Below, in pieces: positions 34,353 to 43,082 of a DNA stretch of 64,000 nt; position 1 is the first letter of the stretch, and the number at the start of each line of letters is the position of its first letter. The notes below the pieces were generated by a model that had not been told where the DNA came from, did no database searches, and was given only the letters and a program-made list of their open reading frames with translations. Location of the stretch: contig JBOZRQ010000013.1 in the NCBI GenBank assembly GCA_050789255.1, forward strand, positions 1 through 64,000, written 5' to 3'. Source of the stretch: JBOZRQ01 sp050789255 (GTDB lineage Bacteria > Bacillota > Sulfobacillia > Symbiobacteriales > Symbiobacteriaceae). Both the position numbers and the translations under genes were made by a program.

Positions 34353-34901
34353 ATGCGGTACACGCCCTATATACGACTAGTGATCTTCGCGGCGATCGCC
34401 TTCGCCCTCGGGTTGGTCGTCCAGCAGGACCCCGGACAGCAGACGCTGACGATCACCGAGAAAGGGGTTTCCATTACGGTGCCACGCTCGCTTGAGGGCT
34501 GGCATGTGGAGCAAGGTAAGGGAGACGTGCTTGCGACCGCCGCCACCCGGTTGGGCACGATGTCGGTCGAGATGGTCGAGGTGCCGGTGACCAGCGAGGA
34601 GCAGCTCGCCGCATATATGAAGGAAAGGCACCTCAGTTTCAGCCAGGGAAAGCCAGACTACATCGTGTGGCATGAGGGGCTCGACTACAAGTTCGGCCTG
34701 CGATATGCCCTGGCGTACAAGGCCACCTATACCGACCGGTTCCTGGGGCTGCCGATCGATGCCGAGTACTGGCAGCAAGACGTGTACTGGCCGTACAAGG
34801 ACCATTACGTGCGAATCGGCCTGCGCTACCCGGACTTCCTGGCCCGCTATATCGAACCCGACCGGATGTTCATCGCAGCGGGCATCAAGCTTGCCAAGTA
34901 A
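34353..34901 (+). CDS. Membrane-anchored protein of unknown function
   Basis: This 182-residue protein has one N-terminal membrane helix (YIRLVIFAAIAFALGLVV) and an outer domain that resembles small lipoprotein-like folds (GVSITVPRSLEGWHVEQG; YWPYKDHYVRIGLRYPDFL). No family is recognised. ATG 34353 is chosen over GTG 34335 because GGAGGGG lies between them, four bases from the ATG. It precedes another membrane protein gene by about 20 bases. Confidence 0.65.
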   Translation: MRYTPYIRLVIFAAIAFALGLVVQQDPGQQTLTITEKGVSITVPRSLEGWHVEQGKGDVLATAATRLGTMSVEMVEVPVTSEEQLAAYMKERHLSFSQGKPDYIVWHEGLDYKFGLRYALAYKATYTDRFLGLPIDAEYWQQDVYWPYKDHYVRIGLRYPDFLARYIEPDRMFIAAGIKLAK

Positions 34902-34920
34902 CAGGGAGGCGCTCTAGACC

Positions 34921-35382
34921 TTGACTTACCTTCTCTTCACGCTCTGGATCGTCTCACTGGCGCTGGTGGCCGGCGAGCTGGACAACCTGATCTCCCACCG
35001 CATCTTCGCCCGATTCAAGCTGCCCACCATCGAGGTAACCTGGTGGATTCCGCCGCTCACGACCGCTCTTCTGCCCGGGTTCGGCCAGTTCTTGAACGGC
35101 CAGCCGATCAAGGCGCTGTTCTTCTTCCTGTGGCCCTTCGTGACTGCGATTGGGGCGCCGGTCTTCAAGCCGTGGCAGCTGATTGCGGTAAAGACGCCCT
35201 TCTACCTTTTCTCCTGGTGGCTGGTCGCTATGGCCGATGCCCTCATCGTCGCTAGCCTCGCCTTTCGCCACCGGGCCCGCAAAGACCGGGAGGATGTGAT
35301 GAACTCCGGCGTCGAGGCTCGCTCGGTCGACATGGCCGACTTCCTCAGCCGTCGTAAGCGGAAGGATCAGGATTCGGTCTAA
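34921..35382 (+). CDS. Multi-pass membrane protein of unknown function
   Basis: The 153-residue protein has about four membrane helices and the motif LLPGFGQFLNGQPIKALFFFLWP, which is like the GxGQxxNGQ motif of TM2/DUF5683-type membrane proteins. The last 40 residues are charged and cytosolic (RHRARKDRED, RRKRKDQDSV). The start is TTG, with GGGAGG about 12 bases upstream. It forms a two-gene unit with the preceding gene, closed by a terminator. Confidence 0.65.
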   Translation: MTYLLFTLWIVSLALVAGELDNLISHRIFARFKLPTIEVTWWIPPLTTALLPGFGQFLNGQPIKALFFFLWPFVTAIGAPVFKPWQLIAVKTPFYLFSWWLVAMADALIVASLAFRHRARKDREDVMNSGVEARSVDMADFLSRRKRKDQDSV

Positions 35383-35452
35383 AGGATCTCGACCAATATG
35401 ACGAGGGCATGTTAGAAACCGTTCACGGTAATTTTGCATTTGTATTACAACC

Positions 35453-35487
35453 GGTGGAGAGCTTACCTGCTCTCCGCCATTTTTCTT
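35453..35487 (+). terminator. Terminator of the small membrane protein operon
   Basis: GGTGGAGAGC and GCTCTCCGCC (one G-T pair) form a ten-base stem with a six-base loop followed by ATTTTTCTT, a good rho-independent terminator, about 70 bases past the stop. Confidence 0.75.
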
Positions 35488-35533
35488 GCTTAGCGCGCCT
35501 ATTCCCTGTAGGCTTGACGGTGGGAGCGTGATC

Positions 35534-36916
35534 GTGAAGATGAACGGAGACCAGTACTTCCTGACGAACCGTGAGGAGCATCTGAGCCAGTTGAAGGAGT
35601 TCCTCGCCATCCCCAGCATCAGCGCCATTTCTGCCCACAAGGATGACGTGCGGCTCGCAGCCCGGTGGCTGGAGGCCGAATGCCGTCGGATCGGTCTTTC
35701 CAAGGTTCAGGTGATGGATACCGCCGGCCATCCGGTGGTATACGCCGAGCGCATCGACAACCCCGGGGCGCCGGTCGCTCTGATTTATGGGCATTACGAC
35801 GTGCAGCCCGTCGACCCGCTGAACCTGTGGGAGACTCCTCCCTTCGAGCCCGCGATCCGCGACGGCAAGATTTACGCCCGCGGCGCCAGCGATGACAAGG
35901 GGCAGGTCTTCATGCACCTGAAGGCGATCGAAGCGATCCTGAAGGAGCAGGGGAAACTTCCCTTCAATGTGAAGCTGCTGATTGAGGGCGAAGAGGAGAT
36001 CGGTTCGCCCAACCTCGCCCCGTTCATTGAGCAGCACAAGGATCTGCTGAAGGCCGACGTGGTCGTGATTTCTGATACGGGCCTGTACGCCCGTGGCGTG
36101 CCCTCCCTTACATACGCCCTGCGCGGCCTTGCAGCGCTGGAGGTGCACGTGAGCGGCGCCAAGGGCGACCTGCATTCGGGACTCTTCGGCGGGGCGGCGC
36201 CCAATGCGGTGCACGGGCTGGTTCAGTTGCTGGCCTCGCTGCGGCGCCCGGATGGCGGGGTTGCCGTGGCCGGCTTCTACGATGGTGTGCGGGAGCTGTC
36301 GGACGAGGAGCGGAGCTCGTTTGCGTCGCTGGCGTTCAACGAGGAGCAGTACAAGCGGGAGCTGGGGGTGAGCGCCCTCCCCGGTGAGCCCGGGTTCTCG
36401 GTGCTGGAGCGGACCTGGGCCCGGCCGACCCTGGAGATCAACGGGATCTTCGGCGGCTTTCAGGGCGAGGGCACCAAGACCGTGATTCCCTGCAAGGCCG
36501 GCGCCAAGATCACCTGCCGCCTCGTGCCCGACCAGGACCCGGCCCACGTGGTCGATGTGATCGAGGCCCACCTGGCGGCCAACTGCCCGCCCGGGCTGCA
36601 GGTCGAGGTGAAGCGGGTGCCCGGCGGCAACCCGGCCTGCATCACCCCGATCGACCACCCCGCCATCCGGGCCGCCATGTCGGCGCTCAGCGAGGCGTAC
36701 GGCTCGGAGGCCAAGTACATCAGGACGGGGGGCTCCATCCCCGTGGTTGGCACGTTCGCCTCCATCCTCGGCGCCCCGTCCGTGCTGATGGGCTTCGGCC
36801 TGGAGGACGAGAACTTCCACGCCCCCAACGAGCACTTCCACCTGGAGAACTTCGACACCGGTCTTCGCGTGATCTTTAGCTACTGGTTCAAGCTGGCCTC
36901 CGCCATGAGCGCCTAG
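35534..36916 (+). CDS. M20 family dipeptidase
   Basis: The ~460-residue metallopeptidase has the M20 zinc motifs: YGHYDVQPVDP, RGASDDKGQ, EGEEEIGS and the dimerisation domain (TWARPTLEINGIFGGFQGEGTKTVIP). Members cleave dipeptides or related N-acyl amino acids in the cytosol. It follows the second peptide-type ABC cluster, which fits a peptide-use role. Start is uncertain: GTG at 35534 has GGTGGGAG seven bases upstream; ATG at 35540 is also possible. It ends before the large palindromic region. Confidence 0.88.
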   Translation: MKMNGDQYFLTNREEHLSQLKEFLAIPSISAISAHKDDVRLAARWLEAECRRIGLSKVQVMDTAGHPVVYAERIDNPGAPVALIYGHYDVQPVDPLNLWETPPFEPAIRDGKIYARGASDDKGQVFMHLKAIEAILKEQGKLPFNVKLLIEGEEEIGSPNLAPFIEQHKDLLKADVVVISDTGLYARGVPSLTYALRGLAALEVHVSGAKGDLHSGLFGGAAPNAVHGLVQLLASLRRPDGGVAVAGFYDGVRELSDEERSSFASLAFNEEQYKRELGVSALPGEPGFSVLERTWARPTLEINGIFGGFQGEGTKTVIPCKAGAKITCRLVPDQDPAHVVDVIEAHLAANCPPGLQVEVKRVPGGNPACITPIDHPAIRAAMSALSEAYGSEAKYIRTGGSIPVVGTFASILGAPSVLMGFGLEDENFHAPNEHFHLENFDTGLRVIFSYWFKLASAMSA

Positions 36917-36947
36917 CTTTGCGGGTCATCGGGAGCCCGTCGGTCGC

Positions 36948-37107
36948 TCACCGCCCCTATTCTCGAAATCGAAGCAACGAACCCCATCGGGGGCGGACGA
37001 CGGACATCCATGTCCCGTCCGCCCCCTTTAGCTGGTCGGCGGTGACGTCCTGTCACCGCCTCCTCAGGTACGATGGGGCTCGTTGCTTCGTTGAACTAAG
37101 GCGGTGA
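36948..37107. repeat. Cloverleaf-like nested palindrome
   Basis: This non-coding 160-bp element folds in layers. The outer arms are TCACCGCC (36948-36955) and GGCGGTGA (37100-37107); then a 20-base pair of arms at 36970-36989 and 37071-37090 that match at 19 of 20 positions. Inside are two separate hairpins: 36989-37026 (11-base outer stem plus six-base inner stem, followed by TTTA) and 37038-37060 (GGCGGTGAC with GTCACCGCC). The octamer GGCGGTGA thus occurs four times, two in each direction. The first inner hairpin could also stop dipeptidase transcription. Confidence 0.75.
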
Positions 37108-37162
37108 ATGCGCCGCCGGACCCCCGCTGACCCGCTCCCCCCTCCCCGCTCTTACCAGGTCG

Positions 37163-37291
37163 GACCAGGTAGCGCTACGACCAAGGATGTCGTGGTCTCC
37201 AGGCCGGGTGCTCGGGGACCTGGAAGAACGGCCGCAGCCCCGCGCATGGCGGGGCTGCTCAGAGGAGGACTCTCTTTGGCGCTACCTGGTC
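37163..37291. repeat. Second nested palindrome
   Basis: Perfect 13-base inverted arms (GACCAGGTAGCGC at 37163-37175 and GCGCTACCTGGTC at 37279-37291) enclose two smaller hairpins: CCAGG...CCTGG at about 37199-37222 and GCAGCCCCGC...GCGGGGCTGC at about 37234-37258. It has the same plan (long closing stem, two inner hairpins) as the element at 36948-37107 but unrelated sequence. No coding potential is supported. Confidence 0.65.
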
Positions 37292-37331
37292 TGGAGTTGA
37301 CGAGAAGGAAGTAGCTGGGCCGGAAAACGCA

Positions 37332-37526
37332 GCGGTTTCGGGTACCTCCGACGAGCATTCAGAGCCGCAGCTTACGGGCGCTTAGCAGACCTGCGTGAGC
37401 AAAAATCGGGCGGTGCGTCCCTCAAAGTGAGTGCTAAAACAGCGGTTCCCGATTTTTGCGGACCGGACTCCTGCTTAGCGCCCGTTAGCAAGGCTCTGGG
37501 GCGAGGAGCGGGGTGCCCGAAACCGC
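37332..37526. repeat. Nested palindromic repeat element, copy B
   Basis: This ~195-bp element matches copy A (27851-28043) in its core and structure. Outer arms 37332-37346 and 37512-37526 pair at 14 of 15 positions; middle arms ACGGGCGCTTAGCAG/CTGCTTAGCGCCCGT and inner arms GCAAAAATCGGG/CCCGATTTTTGC are shared with copy A. The outer arms differ in sequence from those of A but still pair within each copy, so base pairing rather than sequence is kept. Confidence 0.75.
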
Positions 37527-37558
37527 CCCTGGGGCGAGACGTGGGGTGCCCGAAGCCG
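37496..37558. repeat. 33-bp tandem repeat, two copies
   Basis: CTGGGGCGAG....GGGGTGCCCGAA.CCG occurs at 37496-37525 and again at 37529-37558 with 26 of 30 positions the same. The first copy contains the right arm of palindrome copy B, so the second may be a remnant of another element end. Confidence 0.55.
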
Positions 37559-37564
37559 AAAAGC

Positions 37565-39181
37565 CTAGTTCCCGGACTCGTAGGCCACACGTCCACCGAC
37601 CATCGTGAGCGCCACCTTGACGTCCTTAAGTGAAGCAGGCTCGCACTCGAAGGGGTTGCGGTCGGGGATGATCAGGTCGGCGGCGAAGCCGGGCTGGAGG
37701 CTGCCCTTGAAGTTCTCCTCGAAGGTGGAGTACGAGGCGCCAAGGGTGTACATGTCGAGGGTCTGGGCCACGGTGAGCTGCTGTTCGGGGTCCCAGCCGC
37801 CGGGGGGGAAGCCGTTCAGGTCCTGGCGGGTGACGGCGCAGTAGATGCCGTACCAGATGTTGAGCGGCTCGATGGGACAGTCGGAGCCGCCGCAGAGCGG
37901 GATGCCGAGGTCGAGCAGGCTCTTCCAGGCGTAGCTGGTCTTGGCGCGCTCGGCGCCGACCCGCTCGGCGAACCAGTAGCCGTCGCTCTTGAGGAAGACG
38001 GGCTGAATGTCGGCAACCATGCGGTTCGAGCGCATCTGCTGCATGAGGTCACGATTCATGATCTGGCAGTGGATCATGCGGTGGCGGGCATCCGCGCGAT
38101 AGTGCCGGCGCTGGGCCTCGCTGACCGCATCAATGAAGAGCTTGGCGGCGCCGTCGCCGATGCAGTGGGTGCCCACCTGGTTGCCAAGCTCGTGGGCGCG
38201 GCAGATCATTTCGATGAAATCTTGCCGTTCATGCATGTAGATGCCCGTCGTGGTGGGATCATCTGAATAGGGCTCCAACAGCGCCGCAGTGCGACCGCCG
38301 AGGGAGCCGTCGGCGAAGAGCTTCACCTGGCCGTAGCGGTACCACTCGTCGCCGGCGCCCGTCACAATCCCCCGGGCGTTCGCCTGCTCGAGGAGGTCCA
38401 TGGGGATCATCTGGGTGACCCGGAACGGGATCTTATCGGCGCCGATCAGCGAGGTGAACAGGTCATTGGCATCGTCGATGCCATTGGCATACCTTACGTC
38501 GTCGGTGTGAACCTGGGTGATGCCGTACGAGAGCGCCTCGTGGATGGCCCGCTTCAGAAGTTCCCGGCGGCGCTCATGGGGAATGTCGGGAATCACCTTC
38601 TGGACCAGACCGAGGGCGTTCTCCCGGAGCATGCCGGTGGGCTCTCCGGTGACCGTGTCCCGGTCGATGTGGCCGCCTTCCGGGTCGGGGGTCTCCCGGG
38701 TGATCCCCGCCGCCTTAAGCGCAGCCGTGTTGGCCACGCCAACGTGGTTGCAGTTGCGCAGGAGCAGAACCGGGTGGTCCGGCGAGACCTGATCCAGATC
38801 GAACCGGTTCGGCTCACGCTTCTCGACCCAGCGGTCCTGATCCCAGCCACGGCCGTAGACGAACTCCCCGGCGGGCCGCTTGGCCACCTCGGCCGCGAGG
38901 GCGCCCTTCACCGCTTCCAGGCTGAGCAGCCCGGCCAGTGCGAGCCGGTCGAGGGTAAGCGCATAGCCCAGGAGATGGATGTGCGCATCAATGAGCCCCG
39001 GGAGCACCGGGCGCCCTTGCAGGTTGTAGATGCGGGTGGAGGGTCCCGCCGTCTGCATGACCTCCGCGTATCTTCCAACGGCCAGGATTCGGCCCCCCGC
39101 TACTGCGATCGCCTCAGCGGGCGCCCAGCGATTGTGCGGGGAGAGCACAGGTCCACCGGCAAAGATGATCTCCGCATGCAT
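37565..39181 (-). CDS. YtcJ-type amidohydrolase
   Basis: A 538-residue metal-dependent hydrolase of the amidohydrolase superfamily (Amidohydro_3). Metal ligands are seen in GLIDAHIHLLGYA, later in QVGTHCIGDGA and MIHCQI, and the Asp in GGSDCPIEPLN; KLFADGSLGGRTA is typical of YtcJ/AepA proteins. Members act on amides, formamides or similar small compounds; the substrate here is unknown. It is divergent from the BmpA-type gene. Its stop lies directly beside the tandem repeat and palindromes. Confidence 0.87.
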   Translation of the reverse strand: MHAEIIFAGGPVLSPHNRWAPAEAIAVAGGRILAVGRYAEVMQTAGPSTRIYNLQGRPVLPGLIDAHIHLLGYALTLDRLALAGLLSLEAVKGALAAEVAKRPAGEFVYGRGWDQDRWVEKREPNRFDLDQVSPDHPVLLLRNCNHVGVANTAALKAAGITRETPDPEGGHIDRDTVTGEPTGMLRENALGLVQKVIPDIPHERRRELLKRAIHEALSYGITQVHTDDVRYANGIDDANDLFTSLIGADKIPFRVTQMIPMDLLEQANARGIVTGAGDEWYRYGQVKLFADGSLGGRTAALLEPYSDDPTTTGIYMHERQDFIEMICRAHELGNQVGTHCIGDGAAKLFIDAVSEAQRRHYRADARHRMIHCQIMNRDLMQQMRSNRMVADIQPVFLKSDGYWFAERVGAERAKTSYAWKSLLDLGIPLCGGSDCPIEPLNIWYGIYCAVTRQDLNGFPPGGWDPEQQLTVAQTLDMYTLGASYSTFEENFKGSLQPGFAADLIIPDRNPFECEPASLKDVKVALTMVGGRVAYESGN

Positions 39182-39381
39182 GGTTAGGCAATGGCTCCTC
39201 TCTTGATACTGAAGGGCTACATGGCATAGTTACGCACCGCTCTTCGTGAATCCTGCCAACCCGGAATGCTAAGTACTGCTTATGATCCACGTTCGCACAA
39301 TTTATCCCTAGTAATATGAGGGTTTCGATGCTATCATTGGACGTTGGAAAGGCACAAATCCTACCAAGGGGGAACCAACAC

Positions 39382-40446
39382 ATGTCTCGCAAACTGTGGT
39401 CGTCGCTCACAGCGGCCGTCCTCACGGTCTCGATCTTGGCCGGCTGCGGCGGCGCCAAGAAGGACAACACGCCCACTCCCGGCGCCCCGTCCACCCCGGC
39501 TCCTGCTGCGGCAACCAAGTTCAAGGTCGGCATGTCCACCGACGTCGGCGGCCTGAACGACGACTCCTTCAACGCTGCCGCCTGGCGCGGTCTGCAGAAG
39601 GCTGAGAAGGACCTGAGCGCCGAGGTTAAGGCGATCGAGTCCAAGCGCGACACGGATTACGAGCCCAACTTCCAGACCCTCATGGACCTCAAGTACGACC
39701 TGATCTGGGGCGTCGGCTTCATGATGACCGATGCCGTGGACAAGAAGTCCAAGGCTGTCACCTCCCAGAAGTTCGGCATCATCGACGGCGTCGTGGCCAA
39801 TCCTAATGTAGCTTCGGTGCTCTTTAAGGAAGAGGAAGGCTCCTTCCTGATGGGCGTCATCGCTGCGAAGGCCACCAAGACCAAGAAGGTCGGCTTCATC
39901 GGCGGCATGGACGTCGACGTCATCCACCACTTCGACGGCGGCTTCAAGGCTGGCGTCAAGGCTGTTGACCCGACCATCCAGGTGATCACCGTCTACTCCG
40001 GCTCCTTCACCGACCCGACCAAGGGCAAGAACGACGGCCTGGCCGTCATCGCCCAGGGCGCCGACGTGGTCTTCCACGCCGCTGGTGCCACCGGTCAGGG
40101 CGTCATCGAAGCCGCCAAGGAGAAGAACGTCTTCGCCATCGGCGTCGACTCCGACCAGAACAAGCTGGCTCCGCAGAACGTCATCTCCTCGATGATGAAG
40201 CGCGTTGACGTCGCCGTCTTCGAGATCTCCAAGATGGCCAAGGACGGCAAGTTCCCCGGCGGCCAGACCACCGTTCTGGGCCTGAAGGAGAACGGCGTCG
40301 GCTACTCCGACACCACCCTGTGGGACAAGACGGCCGCTGGCACCAAGGAGCTCGTCGACAAGTACGCCCAGGCGATCAAGGACGGCAAGTTCACCGTGCC
40401 GAACACTCCTGAGAAGTTCAAGACCTGGGAGGCTCCTAAGCTTTAA
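39382..40446 (+). CDS. BMP family ABC transporter substrate-binding lipoprotein
   Basis: The 354-residue lipoprotein (MSRKLWSSLTAAVLTVSILAGC, modified Cys 22) has a BMP/PnrA domain: FKVGMSTDVGGLNDDSFNAAAWRGL, DLIWGVGFMMTDAV, VFHAAGATGQGVIEAAK. Such proteins bind purine nucleosides for NupABC-type importers. ATG 39382 is chosen because AAGGGGGAA precedes it and the signal peptide starts there. The downstream ATPase and two permeases complete the transporter. Dense C-ending codons suggest strong expression. Confidence 0.92.
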   Translation: MSRKLWSSLTAAVLTVSILAGCGGAKKDNTPTPGAPSTPAPAAATKFKVGMSTDVGGLNDDSFNAAAWRGLQKAEKDLSAEVKAIESKRDTDYEPNFQTLMDLKYDLIWGVGFMMTDAVDKKSKAVTSQKFGIIDGVVANPNVASVLFKEEEGSFLMGVIAAKATKTKKVGFIGGMDVDVIHHFDGGFKAGVKAVDPTIQVITVYSGSFTDPTKGKNDGLAVIAQGADVVFHAAGATGQGVIEAAKEKNVFAIGVDSDQNKLAPQNVISSMMKRVDVAVFEISKMAKDGKFPGGQTTVLGLKENGVGYSDTTLWDKTAAGTKELVDKYAQAIKDGKFTVPNTPEKFKTWEAPKL

Positions 40447-40477
40447 TCCAGGCCAACGCCCTGAATGAAAGGGGGTC

Positions 40478-40507
40478 GAGGGGCGGGACATACGTGTCCC
40501 GCCCCTC
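40478..40507 (+). terminator. Hairpin between the BMP binding protein and its ATPase gene
   Basis: GAGGGGCGGGACA and TGTCCCGCCCCTC form a perfect 13-base stem with a TACG loop. It lies 31 bases past the binding protein stop and ends only nine bases before the ATG of the ATPase gene, leaving no room for a normal ribosome site. Confidence 0.65.
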
Positions 40508-40516
40508 GTTCACTAG

Positions 40517-42019
40517 ATGCTGAAACTCAATGGCATTACGAAACGATTCGGTTCGCTGGTGGCCAACGACCACATCGACCTGGAGATCCGGGAGGGCGAG
40601 ATCCACGCCCTGTTGGGTGAGAACGGCGCGGGCAAGTCCACGCTGATGAACATCCTGTACGGCCTGTACACCCCGGATGAGGGCACGATTGAGTGGAAGG
40701 GCAAGCCCGTTAAGATCCAGAACCCCGGGCAGGCGATCTCCATGGGCATTGGCATGGTGCACCAGCACTTCATGCTGATCCCGGTCTTCTCCGTGGCCGA
40801 GAACATCGTGCTCGGGCGCGAGCCCGGCAACGCAGCGAAACTGAACATGGCCAAGGCGATCGCCGACGTGCGCGAGCTGTCGGACCGCTACGGGATGCAC
40901 GTGGACCCGACCGCCAAGGTCGAGTCGATCTCCGTGGGCCAGCAGCAGCGGGTGGAGATCCTGAAGGCGCTCTACCGCGGCGCCGAGCTGCTGATCCTCG
41001 ACGAGCCGACCGCCGTGCTCACCCCGCAGGAGGTCGTCGAGCTCGGGCAGATCATGAAGGGGCTCGTCGCGCAGGGGCGGACGATCATCATCATCACCCA
41101 CAAGCTCAAGGAGATCCTGCACTTCGCCGACCGGGTGTCGGTAATCCGGCGCGGCCGCAAGATCACCACGGTGGATGCCGCTGGCAAGACCGAAGCCGAG
41201 CTGGCTGCGCTGATGGTCGGGCGCGAGGTCACGCTAAAGGTGCCCAAGGAAGCGGCTCGCCCCAAGCAGCCGGTCCTTCAGGTCGAAGACCTGTCGGCGC
41301 AGAGCGAGCGCGGTGCGGCGGCCCTGCGCAACGTTAGTTTCAGCGTGCGCGCCGGCGAGATCGTCGGCGTGGCGGGCGTTGACGGCAACGGCCAGACCGA
41401 ACTGATCGAGGTGCTGACCGGTCTGCGCAAGGCCAGCGGCGGCAAGGCGGTGCTGAACGGCCGTGAGATCACGGGCCTGAAGCCGGGCCAGATCCGCGAC
41501 GCCGGCGTGGGCCACGTTCCCGAAGACCGGCAGAAGCGCGGCCTGGTCATGGACTTCAGCGTTTCGGAGAACGCCGTGCTGGGCTCCCAGCGCAAGTACT
41601 CCAGCTGGGGCATGATGAACTACCGCATGATGGCCGATCTGGCCCAGAAGATCGTCGAGGCGTTTGATGTGCGCCCGCCCCGGCCCGACTACCAGGCCCG
41701 GGCGCTCTCGGGCGGCAATCAGCAGAAGGTGATCGTCGGCCGTGAGATCATGCGCGGCCCCGATCTGATGATCGCAGCGCAGCCCACCCGAGGCCTGGAC
41801 GTCGGGGCGATCGAGTTCATCCACAAGCGGCTGGTGGCCGAGCGTGACGCCGGCAAGGCCGTCCTCCTCTTCTCCCTGGAGTTGGACGAGGTGATGTCGC
41901 TCTCCGACCGCATTCTGGTCCTCTACAAGGGGCAGATCGTGGCGGAACTTCCTGCGGCCGAGGCGACCGAGGAGAAGCTGGGCCTGTTGATGGCGGGAGG
42001 TGGCACACAACATGGGTAG
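40517..42019 (+). CDS. Nucleoside-type ABC transporter ATP-binding protein (two ATPase domains)
   Basis: This 500-residue protein has two ABC domains in the RbsA/NupA layout. The first has Walker A GENGAGKST and Walker B LLILDEPTAV; the second has a degenerate Walker A (GVDGNGQTE) but keeps the LSGGNQQK signature. It powers the BMP-dependent importer. The ATG at 40517 has no visible Shine-Dalgarno site because a hairpin ends nine bases before it, which is odd for a gene of this operon. It overlaps the next gene by eight bases. Confidence 0.92.
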   Translation: MLKLNGITKRFGSLVANDHIDLEIREGEIHALLGENGAGKSTLMNILYGLYTPDEGTIEWKGKPVKIQNPGQAISMGIGMVHQHFMLIPVFSVAENIVLGREPGNAAKLNMAKAIADVRELSDRYGMHVDPTAKVESISVGQQQRVEILKALYRGAELLILDEPTAVLTPQEVVELGQIMKGLVAQGRTIIIITHKLKEILHFADRVSVIRRGRKITTVDAAGKTEAELAALMVGREVTLKVPKEAARPKQPVLQVEDLSAQSERGAAALRNVSFSVRAGEIVGVAGVDGNGQTELIEVLTGLRKASGGKAVLNGREITGLKPGQIRDAGVGHVPEDRQKRGLVMDFSVSENAVLGSQRKYSSWGMMNYRMMADLAQKIVEAFDVRPPRPDYQARALSGGNQQKVIVGREIMRGPDLMIAAQPTRGLDVGAIEFIHKRLVAERDAGKAVLLFSLELDEVMSLSDRILVLYKGQIVAELPAAEATEEKLGLLMAGGGTQHG

Positions 42020-43082
42020 CAGGTTCACCAAGGTCTTGACCGATTCGCTGCGTGAGCTGGCCATCCCCGTGGCGGCCACGTTGCTGGGCCTGCTGGTCGG
42101 CACCATCTTCATTCTGATCGCCGGGAAGAGCCCGATCGAGGCTTACAAGGCGTTCTGGATGGCCGTGGCCGGCGAGCCCCGCTTCTTCGGCGAGACGCTG
42201 GTCTCCACCATTCCCCTGATCTTCACAGGCCTGGCGGTCATGCTGGCCTTCCGGTGCGGCCTGTTCAACATTGGCGTCGAGGGGCAGTTCATGATGGCCC
42301 AGGTGACCACGGCGTGGGCGGGCGTGAACCTGGCCCTGCCGGGCTGGCTGCATCCGGCGGTCGCCATCGCCTTCGGCGCCGTCACCGGCGCCATCTGGGC
42401 GAGCATCTCCGGCGTGCTGAAGGCCTACCGCGGGGTCCACGAAGTGATCAACTCCATCATGCTGAACTACATCTCGCTGTATCTTGCCAACTACCTGCTG
42501 CTGACCTACATGCGGGCGCCGAGCAACACCGGTTCGGCCACCTACCCGGTCAAGGAAACTGCTGTTCTGCCGCAGGGCCTGATCGCCGAGTCACGGCTGC
42601 ACCCCGGCCTGTGGATCGCCCTGGTCGCAGCGTTTGTGGTCTGGTTCTTCCTGTGGAAGACGCGCTGGGGCTACGAGATCCGGGCGGTGGGTCTGAGCCC
42701 GGGCGCCGCCGAGTACGGCGGTATTAGCGTGGCGAAGAACATCGTGCTGGCGATGGCCCTGTCGGGCGCACTGGGCGGCATTGCCGCTTCGGTGCAAGTC
42801 CTGGGCATCTCCCGGCGGTTCTTTGAGCCCATGGGCTTCGTGGGCTTCGGCTTTGACGGCATCGCCGTGGCGCTGGTGGGACGCAACCACCCGCTGGGCG
42901 TGGTCCTGGCGGCGCTGCTCTTCGGCGCCCTGGAGCGCAGCGGCCCGATGATGCAGGCGCTCGCCGGCGTGCCCAAGGCGGTCATCTGGATCGTGCAGGG
43001 CTCCGTCATCTTCTTTGTGGCCGCTGAAGGCCTGTGGCGGTTCATGCGGAACCGGCGGACCAAGGAGGTGAAGACGGCATGA
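42012..43082 (+). CDS. Nucleoside-type ABC transporter permease 1
   Basis: The 356-residue membrane protein belongs to BPD_transp_2 (NupB/YufP-like): ALFRCGLFNIGVEGQ-type motif is seen as VMLAFRCGLFNIGVEGQFM, then VHEVINSIMLNYI and KTRWGYEIRAVGLSPGAAEYGGI. About nine membrane helices are present. Start ATG 42012 has GGAGGTG nine bases upstream; a GTG at 42000 would lie in that site. It is coupled to the next permease by an ATGA overlap. Confidence 0.9.
   Translation: MGSRFTKVLTDSLRELAIPVAATLLGLLVGTIFILIAGKSPIEAYKAFWMAVAGEPRFFGETLVSTIPLIFTGLAVMLAFRCGLFNIGVEGQFMMAQVTTAWAGVNLALPGWLHPAVAIAFGAVTGAIWASISGVLKAYRGVHEVINSIMLNYISLYLANYLLLTYMRAPSNTGSATYPVKETAVLPQGLIAESRLHPGLWIALVAAFVVWFFLWKTRWGYEIRAVGLSPGAAEYGGISVAKNIVLAMALSGALGGIAASVQVLGISRRFFEPMGFVGFGFDGIAVALVGRNHPLGVVLAALLFGALERSGPMMQALAGVPKAVIWIVQGSVIFFVAAEGLWRFMRNRRTKEVKTA

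Noticed and set aside
36919..37633. Several 60-75-codon frames across the palindrome array
   Set aside because: They arise from structured GC-rich repeats, contain repeated motifs that match the inverted arms and have no ribosome sites.
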